Assembly (NCBI RefSeq): GCF_032118995.1
Contig: NC_092667.1
Span: 8,832,357-8,896,356, forward strand
Origin: Asterias amurensis
Taxonomy: Eukaryota > Echinodermata > Asteroidea > Forcipulatida > Asteriidae
Direction: 5' to 3'
DNA length: 64,000 nt
Shown here: positions 1 to 32,379 of the stretch, piece after piece
Layout: each line of letters opens with the position of its first letter
Position numbering within the stretch: position 1 is the first letter of the stretch
Position numbers and translations under genes: made by a program
The notes under the pieces: model-generated
Told to the model about the DNA's origin: nothing
The model's database searches: none
Seen by the model: the letters and a program-made list of their open reading frames with translations, nothing else

Positions 1-103
1 TTGTCAAACAAAAACTTTAAGACTAAATTCAACCCCATGCAAGTCTTGCACGTATTTGAACATTGAGACTCGCTAAAGTGTACAAGTTTGTTTCATTCAC
101 GTG

Positions 104-476
104 TTAAAGCCATTATACACTTTCGGTAAACAGTATTGTCCAAGTCCAACACTTCGTGTATCACAACTTATATATAAAATAACAATCCTGTGAAAGTTTG
201 GGCTCAATCGGTCAATGGAGTCGGGAGAAAATAACAGGAAAACCCACTCTTGTTTTCGTGCGTTTCGCTGTGTCATGACATGTGTACTATAAATCCGTAA
301 TTCTCGCTATCGAGAATCGATGTTGTTTTAATGTTTTCTCAAAAAGTAAAGCATTTCATGGAATAATATTTCAAGAGAAGTTTTTCACCATTACCTTCTG
401 TAAACCCTGTAAATTATTTGTAAATCTGTGAACTTTTATATTTTTTTTCTGTACCGAAAGTGTATAATGGCTTTAA
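104..476 (+). repeat. TTAA MITE family A, copy 1
   Basis: Ends TTAAAGCCATTATACACTTTCGG and the complement of the same, TTAA at both edges. The interior contains CACTTCGTGTATCACAACTT and TGTCATGACATGTGT, shared by all copies. Located downstream of the last DDX43 exon in the window. Confidence 0.85.
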
Positions 477-1276
477 GGCATTATGTGCAAGGGACCAAAC
501 TAAGATCTTAGTTTTGTTGTCAGTACCAGTGATTTTCATTGTTACATAACACTAAGAGTCATACAAAGTAACCACTTGGCCATGACATCCTACATGATCA
601 AGAGTTAAATTATACACAACCATATGCGACCTTTTTAAGATAAAAACAGCATGACCATTGTGCATGCAGCAATATTGCACCTGCATGATGTTCTGAGTTA
701 CATGTACAAACAAGACAGAATAACGTTTTTAAAAAATGACATTGTATCTTGTGGTACCCTTTTCTGGAACAACCTCAACTCTGATATTAAAAAGTCTTGT
801 TCACTTAATTCATTCTCAAAGAAATTGAAACAGCACCTCTTGAGGATGTATTTGTAGATAATTGTAGTATATACACTTATTGTACAAAGACTGTTGTGTT
901 GATAATTATTTATATTGATTAGTGTGGTCAGTATCATTGTTGTTTGTTTTTTTTTCTTTGTTTTGTGTTGTTTTCTTGTCCTTGTTGTGTCCAAGTCTTT
1001 GCCTGTCTCAGGGAAATGCACAAAAGCATTATGGTTAACCTTTTTCCCTGCATGTAGACCACAGTGTAGCACGTTAATTTCTCTCGTTATTATCTTTGAA
1101 ATATCTATACATTGTATTGCTGTTAAACTATCTGGCTTGCATATTTCATTATTATACTCATTGTTATTTGTTTCAACTGTATGCTAAATTGTTATTGTCA
1201 ACATGAACACTAAATGGGCATTGAATTGAATTGAATTGGTTTGAGTCAAGTAAGTCCTTGCATACATGTAACTTAC

Positions 1277-22623
<21,347 letters not shown>

Positions 22624-23058
22624 CTTGCTTGCCGCATGAACATTGACAGTGTGCTGCATGCTTGCTGCGTGTGTTGCTGTTGATACGTGATCGTGTGATT
22701 GAACAATCACGTTGCTTCTAACACGTGGACTTGGTGATTCTAGGTACCAGATATCTACTGATGTGCAATAATGAGGGGAGAAATGGAAAGGAGCCGCAGA
22801 CTAAACACGATGTTGATTTTCAGTGGCCGATTTCCGCTAATAAGATAAGTTCTAATTACTTGGACTCTTTATAGTAGAGTCAAAAAGTTGAGGCTAGTCG
22901 AAATAATAATAAAAAAAGGTCTGGGTACTTTTTGTAGCATAAAACACAATGACCACAGATTTTCACTTTTGAGAGGGTTTGGGTACTTTTTGTAGTACAG
23001 ATTTATAATAAAGTGGTGTGCTACAAAACGTACTAACCCCTTTCAAAGGTGCTTCATG

Positions 23059-23217
23059 GGGCCTGGTAGACCCAGTGACTGGGGCGCTAGATTCCATTTT
23101 TCGAAATTTTGACATTATCGGTCATTCCTTTTTTCGAAATTTTGACATTTATGACCGATAATGTCAAAATTTCGAAAAAAGGAATCTAGCGCCCATATAG
23201 TCACTGGGTCTAGGGCC
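23059..23217. repeat. Nested hairpin element
   Basis: GGCCTGGTAGACCCAGTGAC is mirrored by GTCACTGGGTCTAGGGCC. Within it TTTCGAAATTTTGACATT occurs twice on one side and its complement on the other, so two alternative stems are possible. Confidence 0.75.
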
Positions 23218-24075
23218 TATAGGCCAACAGGGCGCACCCAACAAGTCGTAAATAATGGACATACATCACTCCCAGCAACCGTCACTTCTGGTGTGTCACA
23301 AGGCACTATCACTGGTCCACTTTTGTTTTTGTTGTACATGAACGACCTGCCAAACACAAGAACAGGCTTTTCGCAGATGACTGCTTGCTTCTACACCCCA
23401 ATTCCTACCAACGGGGACACCAGCACTTTACAGAATGACCTGAAACTCCTGGAAACCTGGCAAGACACTTGGTTAATGAACTTTAATCCAAGCAAGTGCT
23501 GCACCATGACCATAGGCAAGGCCAAACCCACCCCAGCATGAATACAAATTGTGCAAGCAAGTTTTGGACAGCGTCTCATCTCAAAATACATTGGTGTTCA
23601 TATATCATAATACCCTTAGCTGGAACATCCATGTTCAGGAGTCCATCAAGAAAGCTCAAAGAGTGTAGAATGTTATCCGCAGGAATTTGTGGAGCTGTAA
23701 CAGTGAAGTGAAATCAACTGCTTATTTGAGCTTAGTGAGACCATTCTTAAAACAGAACATAAACTCATTTGAAAGAGTCCAACGCCAAGCAGCGAGGTTT
23801 TGCACAGGAAACTACAAAATGGATACGGGAACTGTTACTAAACTTCTAGCTGACTTGGGATGGGACACACTATACAGCACAGAAGAAACCAACAGAAATT
23901 ATGTATGCTCTACAATACCAGGGATACAAGGGGAAACAACCAAAAATTCACTCAAGTCAGCCATAAAGCTCGGGCCTTCAAAGATTCATTCTTCGTATCA
24001 ACACTGTTAAACTCTGGAACTCACTCTCGTCGGCTGTAGTCTGTTTCCACACGCAGTGCGCAAGTTTAAATAGCG
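23215..24075 (+). pseudogene. Non-LTR retrotransposon (LINE) reverse transcriptase, 3' remnant
   Basis: Plus-strand pieces: GVSQGTITGPLLFLLYMNDL near 23290; the FADD catalytic core (23370, in a shifted frame); LETWQDTWLMNFNPSKC; and a C-terminal piece LVRPFLKQNINSFERVQRQA followed by ARFCTGNY and LADLGWDTLY. This arrangement is that of CR1/Jockey/L2-like RTs. Frameshifts and the absence of an endonuclease domain make it dead. Confidence 0.82.
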
Positions 24076-24819
24076 TAGATGTATCCGGCAGGATATTTTG
24101 CTGACTGAACCAATGGAGATGGAGATGGAGATAGGCCTTAATATATTCGTAGTGTTTGCATACTAATAGGCGTCAAATAAGGGGGGGACACAGAGGGACA
24201 CAATATCAAGTGCCCCCACCCCTCCCATGCAGTGTTGACCAGCTCAACTATGCACTGTGTCCCGCCATGGGCATTAATCCTGGGGGAAACGGACACCCGC
24301 TGAAGGGTGAGGGACACTATCAAAATGGCCCCCTCAAAATTGGCCGGGCCGAAGATTGCACCGTAAAGCTACCGGCCAAATATCCGACGTTCACAGAGCA
24401 CCTCCCCTAAGAGTGGGAGGGACAAGTATCCCAACCCCCCCCCCCCCCCTTTTTGAAGGGTGGGATGGGAGACACAATATCACTATGTGTGTCCCCCCCC
24501 CCCATGTCTCTGTCTCTGACCACGGATCTTTATCATGAAATTCAAGTATTGCACTGTGATTGAGACCAAACTACACCAAAATACAACATCATCGTCTGAG
24601 ACCTAGCATGGCATTCATACAGAAGCACAAAAGAACCTGTCTCTCAGCTAATCACCTGGTCACCGAAACATGGAAGGAGAAACAGGGGAAGACAATGGCT
24701 CAGTTATACAGATGTAGTTGCTAGGGACATCGGGTTGCTTCCAGCTGAAGATCTTCCCAACTTAATGAGAGATCGACAGGGATGGGCAAAACTTAGCATG
24801 ATTCCGACCTCGGTCGACC

Positions 24820-24840
24820 AGAGAGAGAGAGAGAGAGAGA
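24820..24840 (+). repeat. (GA)n microsatellite
   Basis: About nine GA units between 24820 and 24840. Confidence 0.8.
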
Positions 24841-25154
24841 CCAAACCCTGCGTCCCGTGTATAAATAATCTATAGTACATTTTTGAGGTGCTGTCGGACA
24901 GAATATCAAATGTCCTTGTTTTTGCCCATCTTTAGAGGCTCAAGTTTTGCACTGTACCAATTGCCGCCATTGGCGTCAATCCTGGGGTGGGGTGTTCCCC
25001 CAATTTGTGTTAACGGGCACGTGCGTGTCCTTTCCATACTTTTTTTTAGTTTAGTTTATACTGCATACTGTGTGACGCGCAGCTCTGTCTGCCATAGCCT
25101 AATTAATTCTTCTTCTCAAATTTTGAAGGCTTATTGTTCTCCAATTTGGCCTAT

Positions 25155-25265
25155 AAATGGCCCAAGATTGCACTACGCAGAGCAGTGTAGAACGCAAAAC
25201 TTTCCCGGCCCTTATGCGGGCCCGGACCCACGCCGTAAGGCTCTACACTCGCATACTCACTCTGA
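25155..25265. repeat. Dispersed repeat, also at 27046-27150
   Basis: AGATTGCACTACGCAGAGCA and CGGGCCCGGACCCACGCCGTA are matched by AGATTGCACTGGAGAGCATA and GCGGGCCCTGGACCCCACGC. Both copies lie between DDX43 and FKBP12. Origin is unknown. Confidence 0.6.
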
Positions 25266-25389
25266 CAGATTTGCCCCTAAAATTCGAGTCATAGTCATCA
25301 ACACCATGTGAAAATGCTGTTAATCCAAAAGGTTCTATTGTTGCACATATTTGAGGCTTTCTGTTGCATTCATTGTGCCTGTTAGTGAC

Positions 25390-26845
25390 CGTGCCGTGAC
25401 ACTTGTGTCCTTTATAAGCAAGACACTTAACCATTGCTTCGTCCTTCGGATGGGACGTAAAGCCGTTGGTCCAATGTGTTGTGTAACGCATGAAAAGAAC
25501 CCAGTGCACTTATCGAAAAGAGACGGGGTTCGCCCCGGTGTTTCTGGTTGTGGCTGCTGTATGCGCCGTAGCACCTCGTAAACCCTTACATTGGGTCGTA
25601 TGAATAAAAAGTAGTACTTACTTTTACTTGAAAATTTGAAGTATTTACTACCATCCATATGAATAAAAGGAAGTAAAAACTGTTACTTAAAAGTATTTAC
25701 TAAAATGCTAAAAGTATCTACTTTTACCAAAAAGTAAATTCTTAGTTAATTTTAGCACTTACTTACTTCCATATGAATAAAACGGAGAATATACTACAAA
25801 ATGCAAGTAAATACTAGTGATTTTTCAAGGTAGCTACACAGCTACCTTGGGCACAGAAGTAAAAGGCTCGTCCGAAGAAATGACAGTGTTTATGAATGTT
25901 CCTCACAGGATAATTGTTTTAGTCCAAAGGAAAGACTTCACTGAAATATTAAATAGACACATAAACAGTGTTTCACAACAGAAACAATACACACAGACTC
26001 AAACTGCTTTTAATCAAACTTGTTTATATATTATGCTGAGGATAAAATAAAACCGTTTGTAAAAAAAAAAACGTTTTGTATCATTACAGTAAAAGCTTTT
26101 TAAAAAGATATAAAGCATTTTTTCAACTCAGAAATGAATGCCTCGATCATTAAGGCTTATTGTTCATAAAATCAGAAGAAGTAATTTTTTAAACAATTAA
26201 ATGCATTTCAATAGAATGTTGTTCGTGTTATTATTAAACTTGTAAGTTTAATTTAAATAGCTATGCTCATATCCAGCTCTCATCTTCTCTATACAGCGCT
26301 GTCATGCACTCCAAGTTTCAAAAGCTTAACAAAAACGTTTTTATTCTGTGTGTCCAGATGAGTCGTCTTCATCAAAATGTTGTCAGAATAAAAACCTCAT
26401 GGCTGACTTGAAGATTTCTATGTTTCTATTAAATCAAATGCTGCTTTGGCTGTGTGTGTGAGCGCGTACGTAGACGCGAATGGGAGTTGTAATACAAAGG
26501 AAACCTTTTGTTAAGAGCCATTCAGCCATGGTTTATCAGAAGTATTTACTCGAAAGTATTAAGTGAATACTTTGCAGTAAAATAATAGGATTATTCTTAC
26601 GGAATTCAGAAGATGCTTTTACTGAATGCTTCTACTTGGAAGTTTATGCTTTTACTTTTTGCTAGTACTTGTCAGTAAATACTACTTTTTATTCATACGA
26701 CCCAATGTGCTAACTTATTGGGTCTCAAAATTAATCACTGCAATAACCTCATCTTTCTGAAAGTTTGTATAATTACTCAGCGCCTTGAGTACCTTGTTTG
26801 GTAGATACGTGCGCTATATAAGACTTCGATATTATTATTATTAAA
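25390..26845 (+). mobile_element. SINE body split by a DNA element
   Basis: The left part, to about 25587, has GACACTTGTGTCC, AAGCAAGACACTTAACCATT and GGTTCGCCCCGGTGTTTCTG. The right part, from 26709, ends with ACGTGCGCTATATAAGACTT and ATT repeats. The tRNA head is degraded. The 25588-26708 element separates the halves. Confidence 0.75.
25588..26708. mobile_element. 1.1 kb inverted-repeat element inside the SINE
   Basis: ACATTGGGTCGTATGAATAA at 25588 is mirrored by ATTCATACGACCCAATGT ending at 26708, and the inverted similarity continues for about 35 bp. The interior has AAGTATTTACT-like sub-repeats at both ends and no known coding sequence. Superfamily is unassigned. Confidence 0.75.
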
Positions 26846-27326
26846 AGACCCCCTAAAACTTCTTGTCTGGATTCATCCTTGACGATGATACTGGTGATGA
26901 TTGGGATGAAGCGCCGTCTGAGCATTGCAAACTATAATTGAGTTGGTTTTTTGATGCACCATTTTTTTTTTTGCTAAAGATTTATAGCAAAACAAATGGT
27001 GCATCAAAACTTGATCTGAGAGGGGGCACATCACCCCTAAGACTCCCTAGATTGCACTGGAGAGCATATACGGCCACAAATGTTCCCGGGCCGCTAAAAA
27101 GCGGGCCCTGGACCCCACGCCGTAAATCTTTCAAGACAGATTGACGCCCATGGTTTGCCATCCACGACCTAAAAAAAGTATATTTTCGAATAACGTCATA
27201 ATTAGTTTAACCGACTTTTCCAGAAAATGATGGTGTGTACAAAATTGTACTCAGTTGCATATTTCTAGTGATCAGTCCATCAACAAGTGGAGAGCACGTC
27301 TGATGCTGTGTTCTGCAGTCTAAAAA

Positions 27327-27350
27327 ATGGGGGGGGGGGGGGGGGGGGTG
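27327..27350 (+). repeat. Poly(G) run; G-rich tract also at 27549-27585
   Basis: A run of about twenty G at 27327, and GGTTGGGGTTGGGGTTGGGG near 27560. G-quadruplex potential is high, and both are error-prone in assembly. Confidence 0.7.
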
Positions 27351-27779
27351 GCGTCCTCACCTATCAATTACGCCCTTGCAAAATTTGTGAAAATTTGACT
27401 CAATTGTTGATCGAAGTTGCAAGAGAATAATGGAAGAAAAACGGCCTTGTTGCACAACTTTCAGATGCCTAATAAAAGGCCTGAAGTATTTTTAAAATAA
27501 TTAGGTGTACCCTTTCGCTAAAAACATGCCATCTATTTTTTTTTTTTTTGGGGGGGGGGTTGGGGTTGGGGTTGGGGGGGGGGGTAAAAAGCCGATCGGC
27601 TAGGCTAACCTATACCGAAATTCAACAGAAAAATGAAGTTCAGTTGTCAGAAAATATACCTGGTTTATTTCAACAGGCTGAGAACTTGAATAATTAGCAA
27701 AATAGCTTTTTGATTAAAACCCACATCAGTGACGGTCGGTCTCTGTGGGGTGACTTTGAAGCTCATAGACCTTATCGCA

Positions 27780-28081
27780 AATGCCAATGCGCAAGCGCAG
27801 ACTGTTGAATGAGGTGCATTGTGGGATATATATGAATCAAATTTGTAATCAGCTAGACCACAATGCACCTAATTCCAAGCTTTACGCGCGCGCCCCAGTA
27901 TTTGCGAAAAGGTCTAAACGGCTCTGTCCAATTGCGCCCTCCCTTGTCGAATAATGCGCGATCTTTGACGTCACACACCACAGCCAAGGTCCACTCAAAC
28001 ACACATTACGATCTCAACGACAACGCCAAAGATCGTGTTTATCGTTTAAAACGTAGTATTTTTAGTAATCTGCAAAATAAA
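27780..28081 (+). promoter_or_regulatory. Promoter and 5' UTR region of FKBP12
   Basis: CpG-richer sequence directly upstream of the FKBP12 start. It holds an NRF-1-like half-palindrome TGCGCAAGCGCA at 27788-27799 and a 13-bp perfect inverted repeat, AGGTGCATTGTGG at 27812-27824 with its complement at 27858-27870, bracketing a TATATAT stretch. A mitotic or housekeeping-type promoter is inferred; the transcription start is not determined. Confidence 0.45.
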
Positions 28082-31000
28082 ATGGGTGTAGAAGTTGAGA
28101 CAACAGTTCCTGGTGACGGTAAGATTTCCAGACTATTTTTATTTTCAAGAATATAATTAATCGTGAATGTAATGATTGATAACAATATCCTCACTCATCA
28201 CACAGTCAGTCACACATTCACCATGTTCACAGTCACAAACTCGGTCGGCAGGCCATTTAGTTCAGGTCGAGTTGTCACAAGGGGAGGGTTGTGGATTTTC
28301 TGTTTGGTGTAAAGCTTGGCGGATTATAGCCCCACTTGTGTGGCCAAGGATAGCTTAGCCACACGTCCACACCATTTCGTCATGCAGCTAAGAAATAAAA
28401 ACATTCCAGCGCCTTAATATCTAGCCAGCAGTTTTCTTCATTTTATCCAAAATATTTTGTATGACATTTTAATTTTAAAAATTACTACGGTAATTTGCAA
28501 AAAAAGTATTTAAAAAAAGTGTAAATATTCATTGGCTTTCAAATCTGATTTTTATTTAGTTTTGTGTCTCTTTGTTTTTCTTAACATTTAGAATAAAGCG
28601 TATAAATAAACAGTGATAATTGAACCACCAAGCCGATGTTTAAATTTTAATATTAATAATTGAGGGTTACCCACAAAAATCTTCAGATTATTAGAAAATG
28701 ATATAAGGCACATGGCTTCTCAAAACCTCTGTATTTTTTTCAGAATGCTCAGCAGAATGTTCAGTCAGTTCACATTTGATCATCGTGAATTGTGAATTAA
28801 AAAAATTGTTGGTGAAACTCTTTTGGTGGGCAATTTTGTTTTATATGGCCCCAACATTATGACATATTTTTGTACCTTGAAGAAATGCCTAAAATATCAA
28901 AACTTTTTTGCATTTACAAGTGCAAGTAACCAGTGGAGCCTTACGTGTTTCTAAATTTTGGTCAAGGGAGAGGAGACTCTTTGCTTGTCAAGTCAAACCA
29001 CACAAATTTTATCTTGGGACTGTTTACACCGCGCGCAGAGAGGTACAAGATTTGCCTTGATTTTAGGGACACCTTGAAAACAGATTGTCCTACGATATAT
29101 AATTTTAATGTGATTGTGTGTATTTAGCGCCATGAGCACTTTTATGGATTTGTCTGCTTTTAATAATAAGTTTTTATTGTTTTTTATTATTAGATAGAGA
29201 TGAAGCATTCTTCAGAATAGTCTTGTTTATTTGTATTATAAAACCCAACCACCCACTTTCACTTCAGATTTTTTGAGGCTGTCTCGTTTGATTGATTTTT
29301 TTTAAATTGGGTTGAATTTCTTTTTTTGGGTAGGATGGAACAATCATTTCATAAACCAGTTCTTGGGCTGGATCACTTTGCAGTTAAAATTGAACTCTTG
29401 TAGTTTTTGTTGTTTCAATCTCTTTCTTTGACATCTCAAACAACAATTGTTGATCACAGTTAATAATAATACTATGGGCTAGTATTTAGTAATATTACAA
29501 GTAAAGAAACATGTATTTCAACTCACCCTATCATGTTCCTTCCTCCCTTCATGCCACAACAAAGTATGTGCATAACCCTCCTCTTGACTTCACCGTCAGG
29601 AGGAGGGTTTCAATATCACAACTAGTATACGTAGTTAATCAGCTTTGTGACTCTTTTTCTGATATATTTTAAGAAGTTGGTTGTGTTGAGACATATTTTA
29701 TCAGACAGTCAGTATTAAACAAATATATAAAAATAAAGAATAGGCATACACGATGATGTAGAATTTGAAATTTAATTTTGTTTTATACGCTGTTATACTA
29801 TTCTTTTTTGTACCACAGGTGTGACGTTCCCTAAGAAAGGTCAAACAGCTGTTGTGCATTATACAGGTAGAACATTCTTCATTTACAGTTTAAAACTAGG
29901 GATTTTAGGTATTGCATCCTAAGGTATTGATATATATTTCTTTTGTGGTAACACCATGTGTGTGCATGTACATGTACTTGCTAGGTACATACATGTAGAT
30001 GTTCTTTTGAGATCCTGTATTGCTCAATATTCTACCTTGGAGTAGATTTCTGAAACTCGGGAGACTTCTCAGTTCTGAAAAGAACTGTCTTGCCTCTCTG
30101 GAAGTTGGAACACAGCCTATGATGGAGCGCACAATTAGTTTATTCCTGGTCTTGGAACAGGATACTCTGGAGAGTCTTGAAAATTCAGTCTGTTCGTCTT
30201 TCTACCTCAGAATATCAACTGTCTATATACCCAAAATAATTATGACTTTTGGAAAAGTAGTACACTCTTGTCCGAAGTGTTAAAATTTTGGAAGGTGCGC
30301 ATGCTTTTTAAAAAGATTCTTAGGTTGTCATTTATATACAAAGATGAGTTGTAGTAAGGTGATAATAGGGAGGTTTCACCCGCAAACGGATACGCATACG
30401 TTTAGCTATCCATAACCTACTTACTTGTAGCGCAGGATATCAGTGTCGTTTGCACGTATAGCGGATAGCAAGTAGCGTATGTCGTCATAATGATGACGTA
30501 TCCATCACACTAACTGTATCCATTCGCATGTGAAACCTCCCTAATTGATGTTGACTTTTGTTTTTATTAAACATATAAAACAAATTGAAAAATTGTCTTT
30601 TATTTGATAGGAACTCTCACAAATGGCAAGAAGTTTGACTCATCCAGGGATCGAGGGAAGCCTTTTAAGTTCATTGTCGGAAAGGGGCAAGTCATTCGTG
30701 GATGGGATGAAGGAGTAGCACAAGTGAGTTTAAGAAAAATAGATTTTGTTTCACCCTCATACCCTCCCCCACTTTTGAGAGTAAAATTGTTTGTGTCATC
30801 GCTCCTTACTTGAATCGCCATTAGGCAATTTTTTTAAAATTAGACAAAAACTTAAAGTTAAAGTGTAACTCCTTTTCTAGAACCTGTTTATGAGTTATGA
30901 GTTGATTTCAAATTTACCACGTCAGTTTCCCTTGTGGTGGTATATTACAATGTACTTAGAAAGTTTCATTTACAATGTCTTTTTTAGCTAAATTTGTTTG

Positions 31001-32379
31001 ACCTAATTTGCTCTTGTTATAAACTTTTACAGATGAGCATTGGACAGCGAGCAAAGTTGACATGCTCTCCTGACTTCGCCTATGGGGCTCAGGGACATCC
31101 TGGAGTATATCCTTTCAAATCAAAATCTTAATGTGAAGTTTTCTGCTTTGTATTTCATTAAAATGACCTGAAGGCCAAGTATACCTTTGGTTTTTGAAAC
31201 GGTGCGGTTGTTCTAATTATACATGAATTTCCTTAACGGAGGCAACAAAGGCGATTGCCTCCGTGACCCCTGGTCATTGCTCTGGTGCCCTTAAACTGCT
31301 CCAGTGGAATTTACAATTTCCGCCTAGGATGCCCTTTACCAATGAGAAAATGCCTTGGTGCCCTTTTTACCCTTAGAAAACTAACCTGTGAAAGTTTTAT
31401 TTCAAAAGGTGGTAGAGTTTTTAATAATAATTAAAAACCACAAGGGAAACTTATTCTTTGTTCAACCCAAAATCAATAATTAAAAACGGCATTTTAAATA
31501 CGCTCTTCTTTCTTAGAAAACTAAATCACAGCACCTACAAAAATATTTAGATATTTTTAAGATACAAGAGGAAGACTGATCCGTAATTGGAAACCGCAAT
31601 TTGAAAAACGTTTTATGCAGAAACATTTCTCAGATTGAAATGATCTTGAATCCCTCTCTCCGAAACCAGATTCCTTAGAGGGAGATTGTTTCTCACAATA
31701 CATAATCAACAGCTGCAGTGCTTCTTACCAAGTCAATTTTTGTGGTCATGGATTTTTTTGAGTAAATTCCAAATGTATAGCATCCCTTCAATCTTAAGTT
31801 TTTGTGATCCACTCATTTTACATAAAAATGGGGGTGGGGGGGGGGGGAACGAGTAACACCTCATTGTGAAATGCCACTGTGTTTGATACCCTTCAAGTGT
31901 GTTTTTGGTCAAGGTTAAAATATGTTCGATGACTTTAGATTAACAAAATTATTTAATTATGGTCTATTAATTTTTTGTTTAGCTCTGAAATTTGATGATT
32001 TTCAATAAAATTCATGTAGCATGGAGTTTGATTTTTTTACTGTCACAATTTCCTTCTTTGGAATGTACAGACCTATTTGTTTATGCTGTCAGATAACGTC
32101 ATATTTATAATTTAGCTCCGAAGCATATCATTTAAAATGACATTTCCCACCATTTTACGACCAGGTTAGAGACTTGAAAAAAAATGAATTTGACCACGTA
32201 GCCCACTGTTAAACATCAATAGGTATAACGAAATGTCTCTAAATTCTGTTTTTAGTTTATTTTATGGTACAAAATAATGATTTGAAATAACTGCTTAATG
32301 GTTGTTTCCTTAACTCCTTTGCACTATCCCACCCAATGCAACTTTGGTCTTTGACGTGGAGCTTCTCAGCATCGAGTAA
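28082..32379 (+). CDS. FKBP1A: FKBP12 peptidyl-prolyl cis-trans isomerase (5 exons, complete)
   Basis: Exons 28082-28118, 29819-29866, 30611-30723, 31033-31106 and 32325-32379 join to 327 nt, or 108 residues plus TAA, the usual FKBP12 length. The product is a single FKBP domain starting [13 protein letters not shown] and ending [12 protein letters not shown]12 catalyses prolyl isomerisation, binds FK506 and rapamycin, and associates with TGF-beta type I receptors and ryanodine receptors. The ligand-pocket residues known from the family are all present: Tyr27, Asp38, Val56-Ile57, Trp60, Tyr83 and Phe100 (numbering includes Met1). Introns 1-3 are GT-AG. Intron 4 is AT-AC with U12-type signals and splits the valine codon in GHPGVIPP. 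Vertebrates have two paralogues, FKBP1A and FKBP1B; the sequence does not separate them, so the symbol means the FKBP12 class. Possible poly(A) signals are at 33641 and 35146. Confidence 0.96.
28327..28366. repeat. Short TAGCCCCACTTG palindrome
   Basis: TAGCCCCACTTGTGTGGCCA followed by AGGATAGCTTAGCCACAC. Related sequences are at 54580-54629 and, split by the Mutator-like element, at 44668-44700 plus 47948-47980. Confidence 0.6.
30368..30541. repeat. MITE in FKBP12 intron 2
   Basis: GGGAGGTTTCACCCGCAAAC is mirrored by GCATGTGAAACCTCCC and flanked by TA. It lies about 70 bp upstream of FKBP12 exon 3. Confidence 0.75.
31107..32324 (+). other. U12-type AT-AC intron (FKBP12 intron 4)
   Basis: The intron starts ATATCCTTTC at 31107, the canonical U12 AT-AC 5' splice site. 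It ends ...TTTGCAC at 32324, and a perfect U12 branch-point motif TTCCTTAAC lies at 32306-32314, so the branch A is about 11-12 nt from the end. Splicing here restores the reading frame and the conserved GHPGVIPP peptide. A GT-AG reading (GTATAT at 31105) has no usable AG: the nearest upstream, near 32254, is followed by stop codons. The intron is 1218 bp long and includes a poly(G) run near 31838. Confidence 0.93.

Larger units (their letters stand above)
22711..27779. other. DDX43-FKBP12 intergenic region
   Basis: There is no cellular gene I can support. The content is the hairpin at 23059, the LINE remnant, C/G-run-rich repeats around 24180-24520 with GGGACACAATATCA motifs, the split SINE, a TGATGCACCATT hairpin at 26953-27010 and G-rich tracts. 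Both flanking genes are transcribed outward, so promoters should lie at its edges. Confidence 0.6.

Noticed and set aside
1-1276. Search for the DDX43 exon with the DEAD motif
   Set aside because: Neither a VLDEAD-like peptide nor an AG/GT-bounded exon is found on the minus strand; the interval holds MITE A and AT-rich sequence.
27553-27575. TTGGGG repeats resembling telomere sequence
   Set aside because: There are only about three units inside a poly(G) tract, and the animal telomere unit is TTAGGG.
31105-31110. GT donor GTATAT as an ordinary GT-AG intron in FKBP12
   Set aside because: No AG lies between about 32255 and the last exon, so the frame and conserved peptide cannot be restored.
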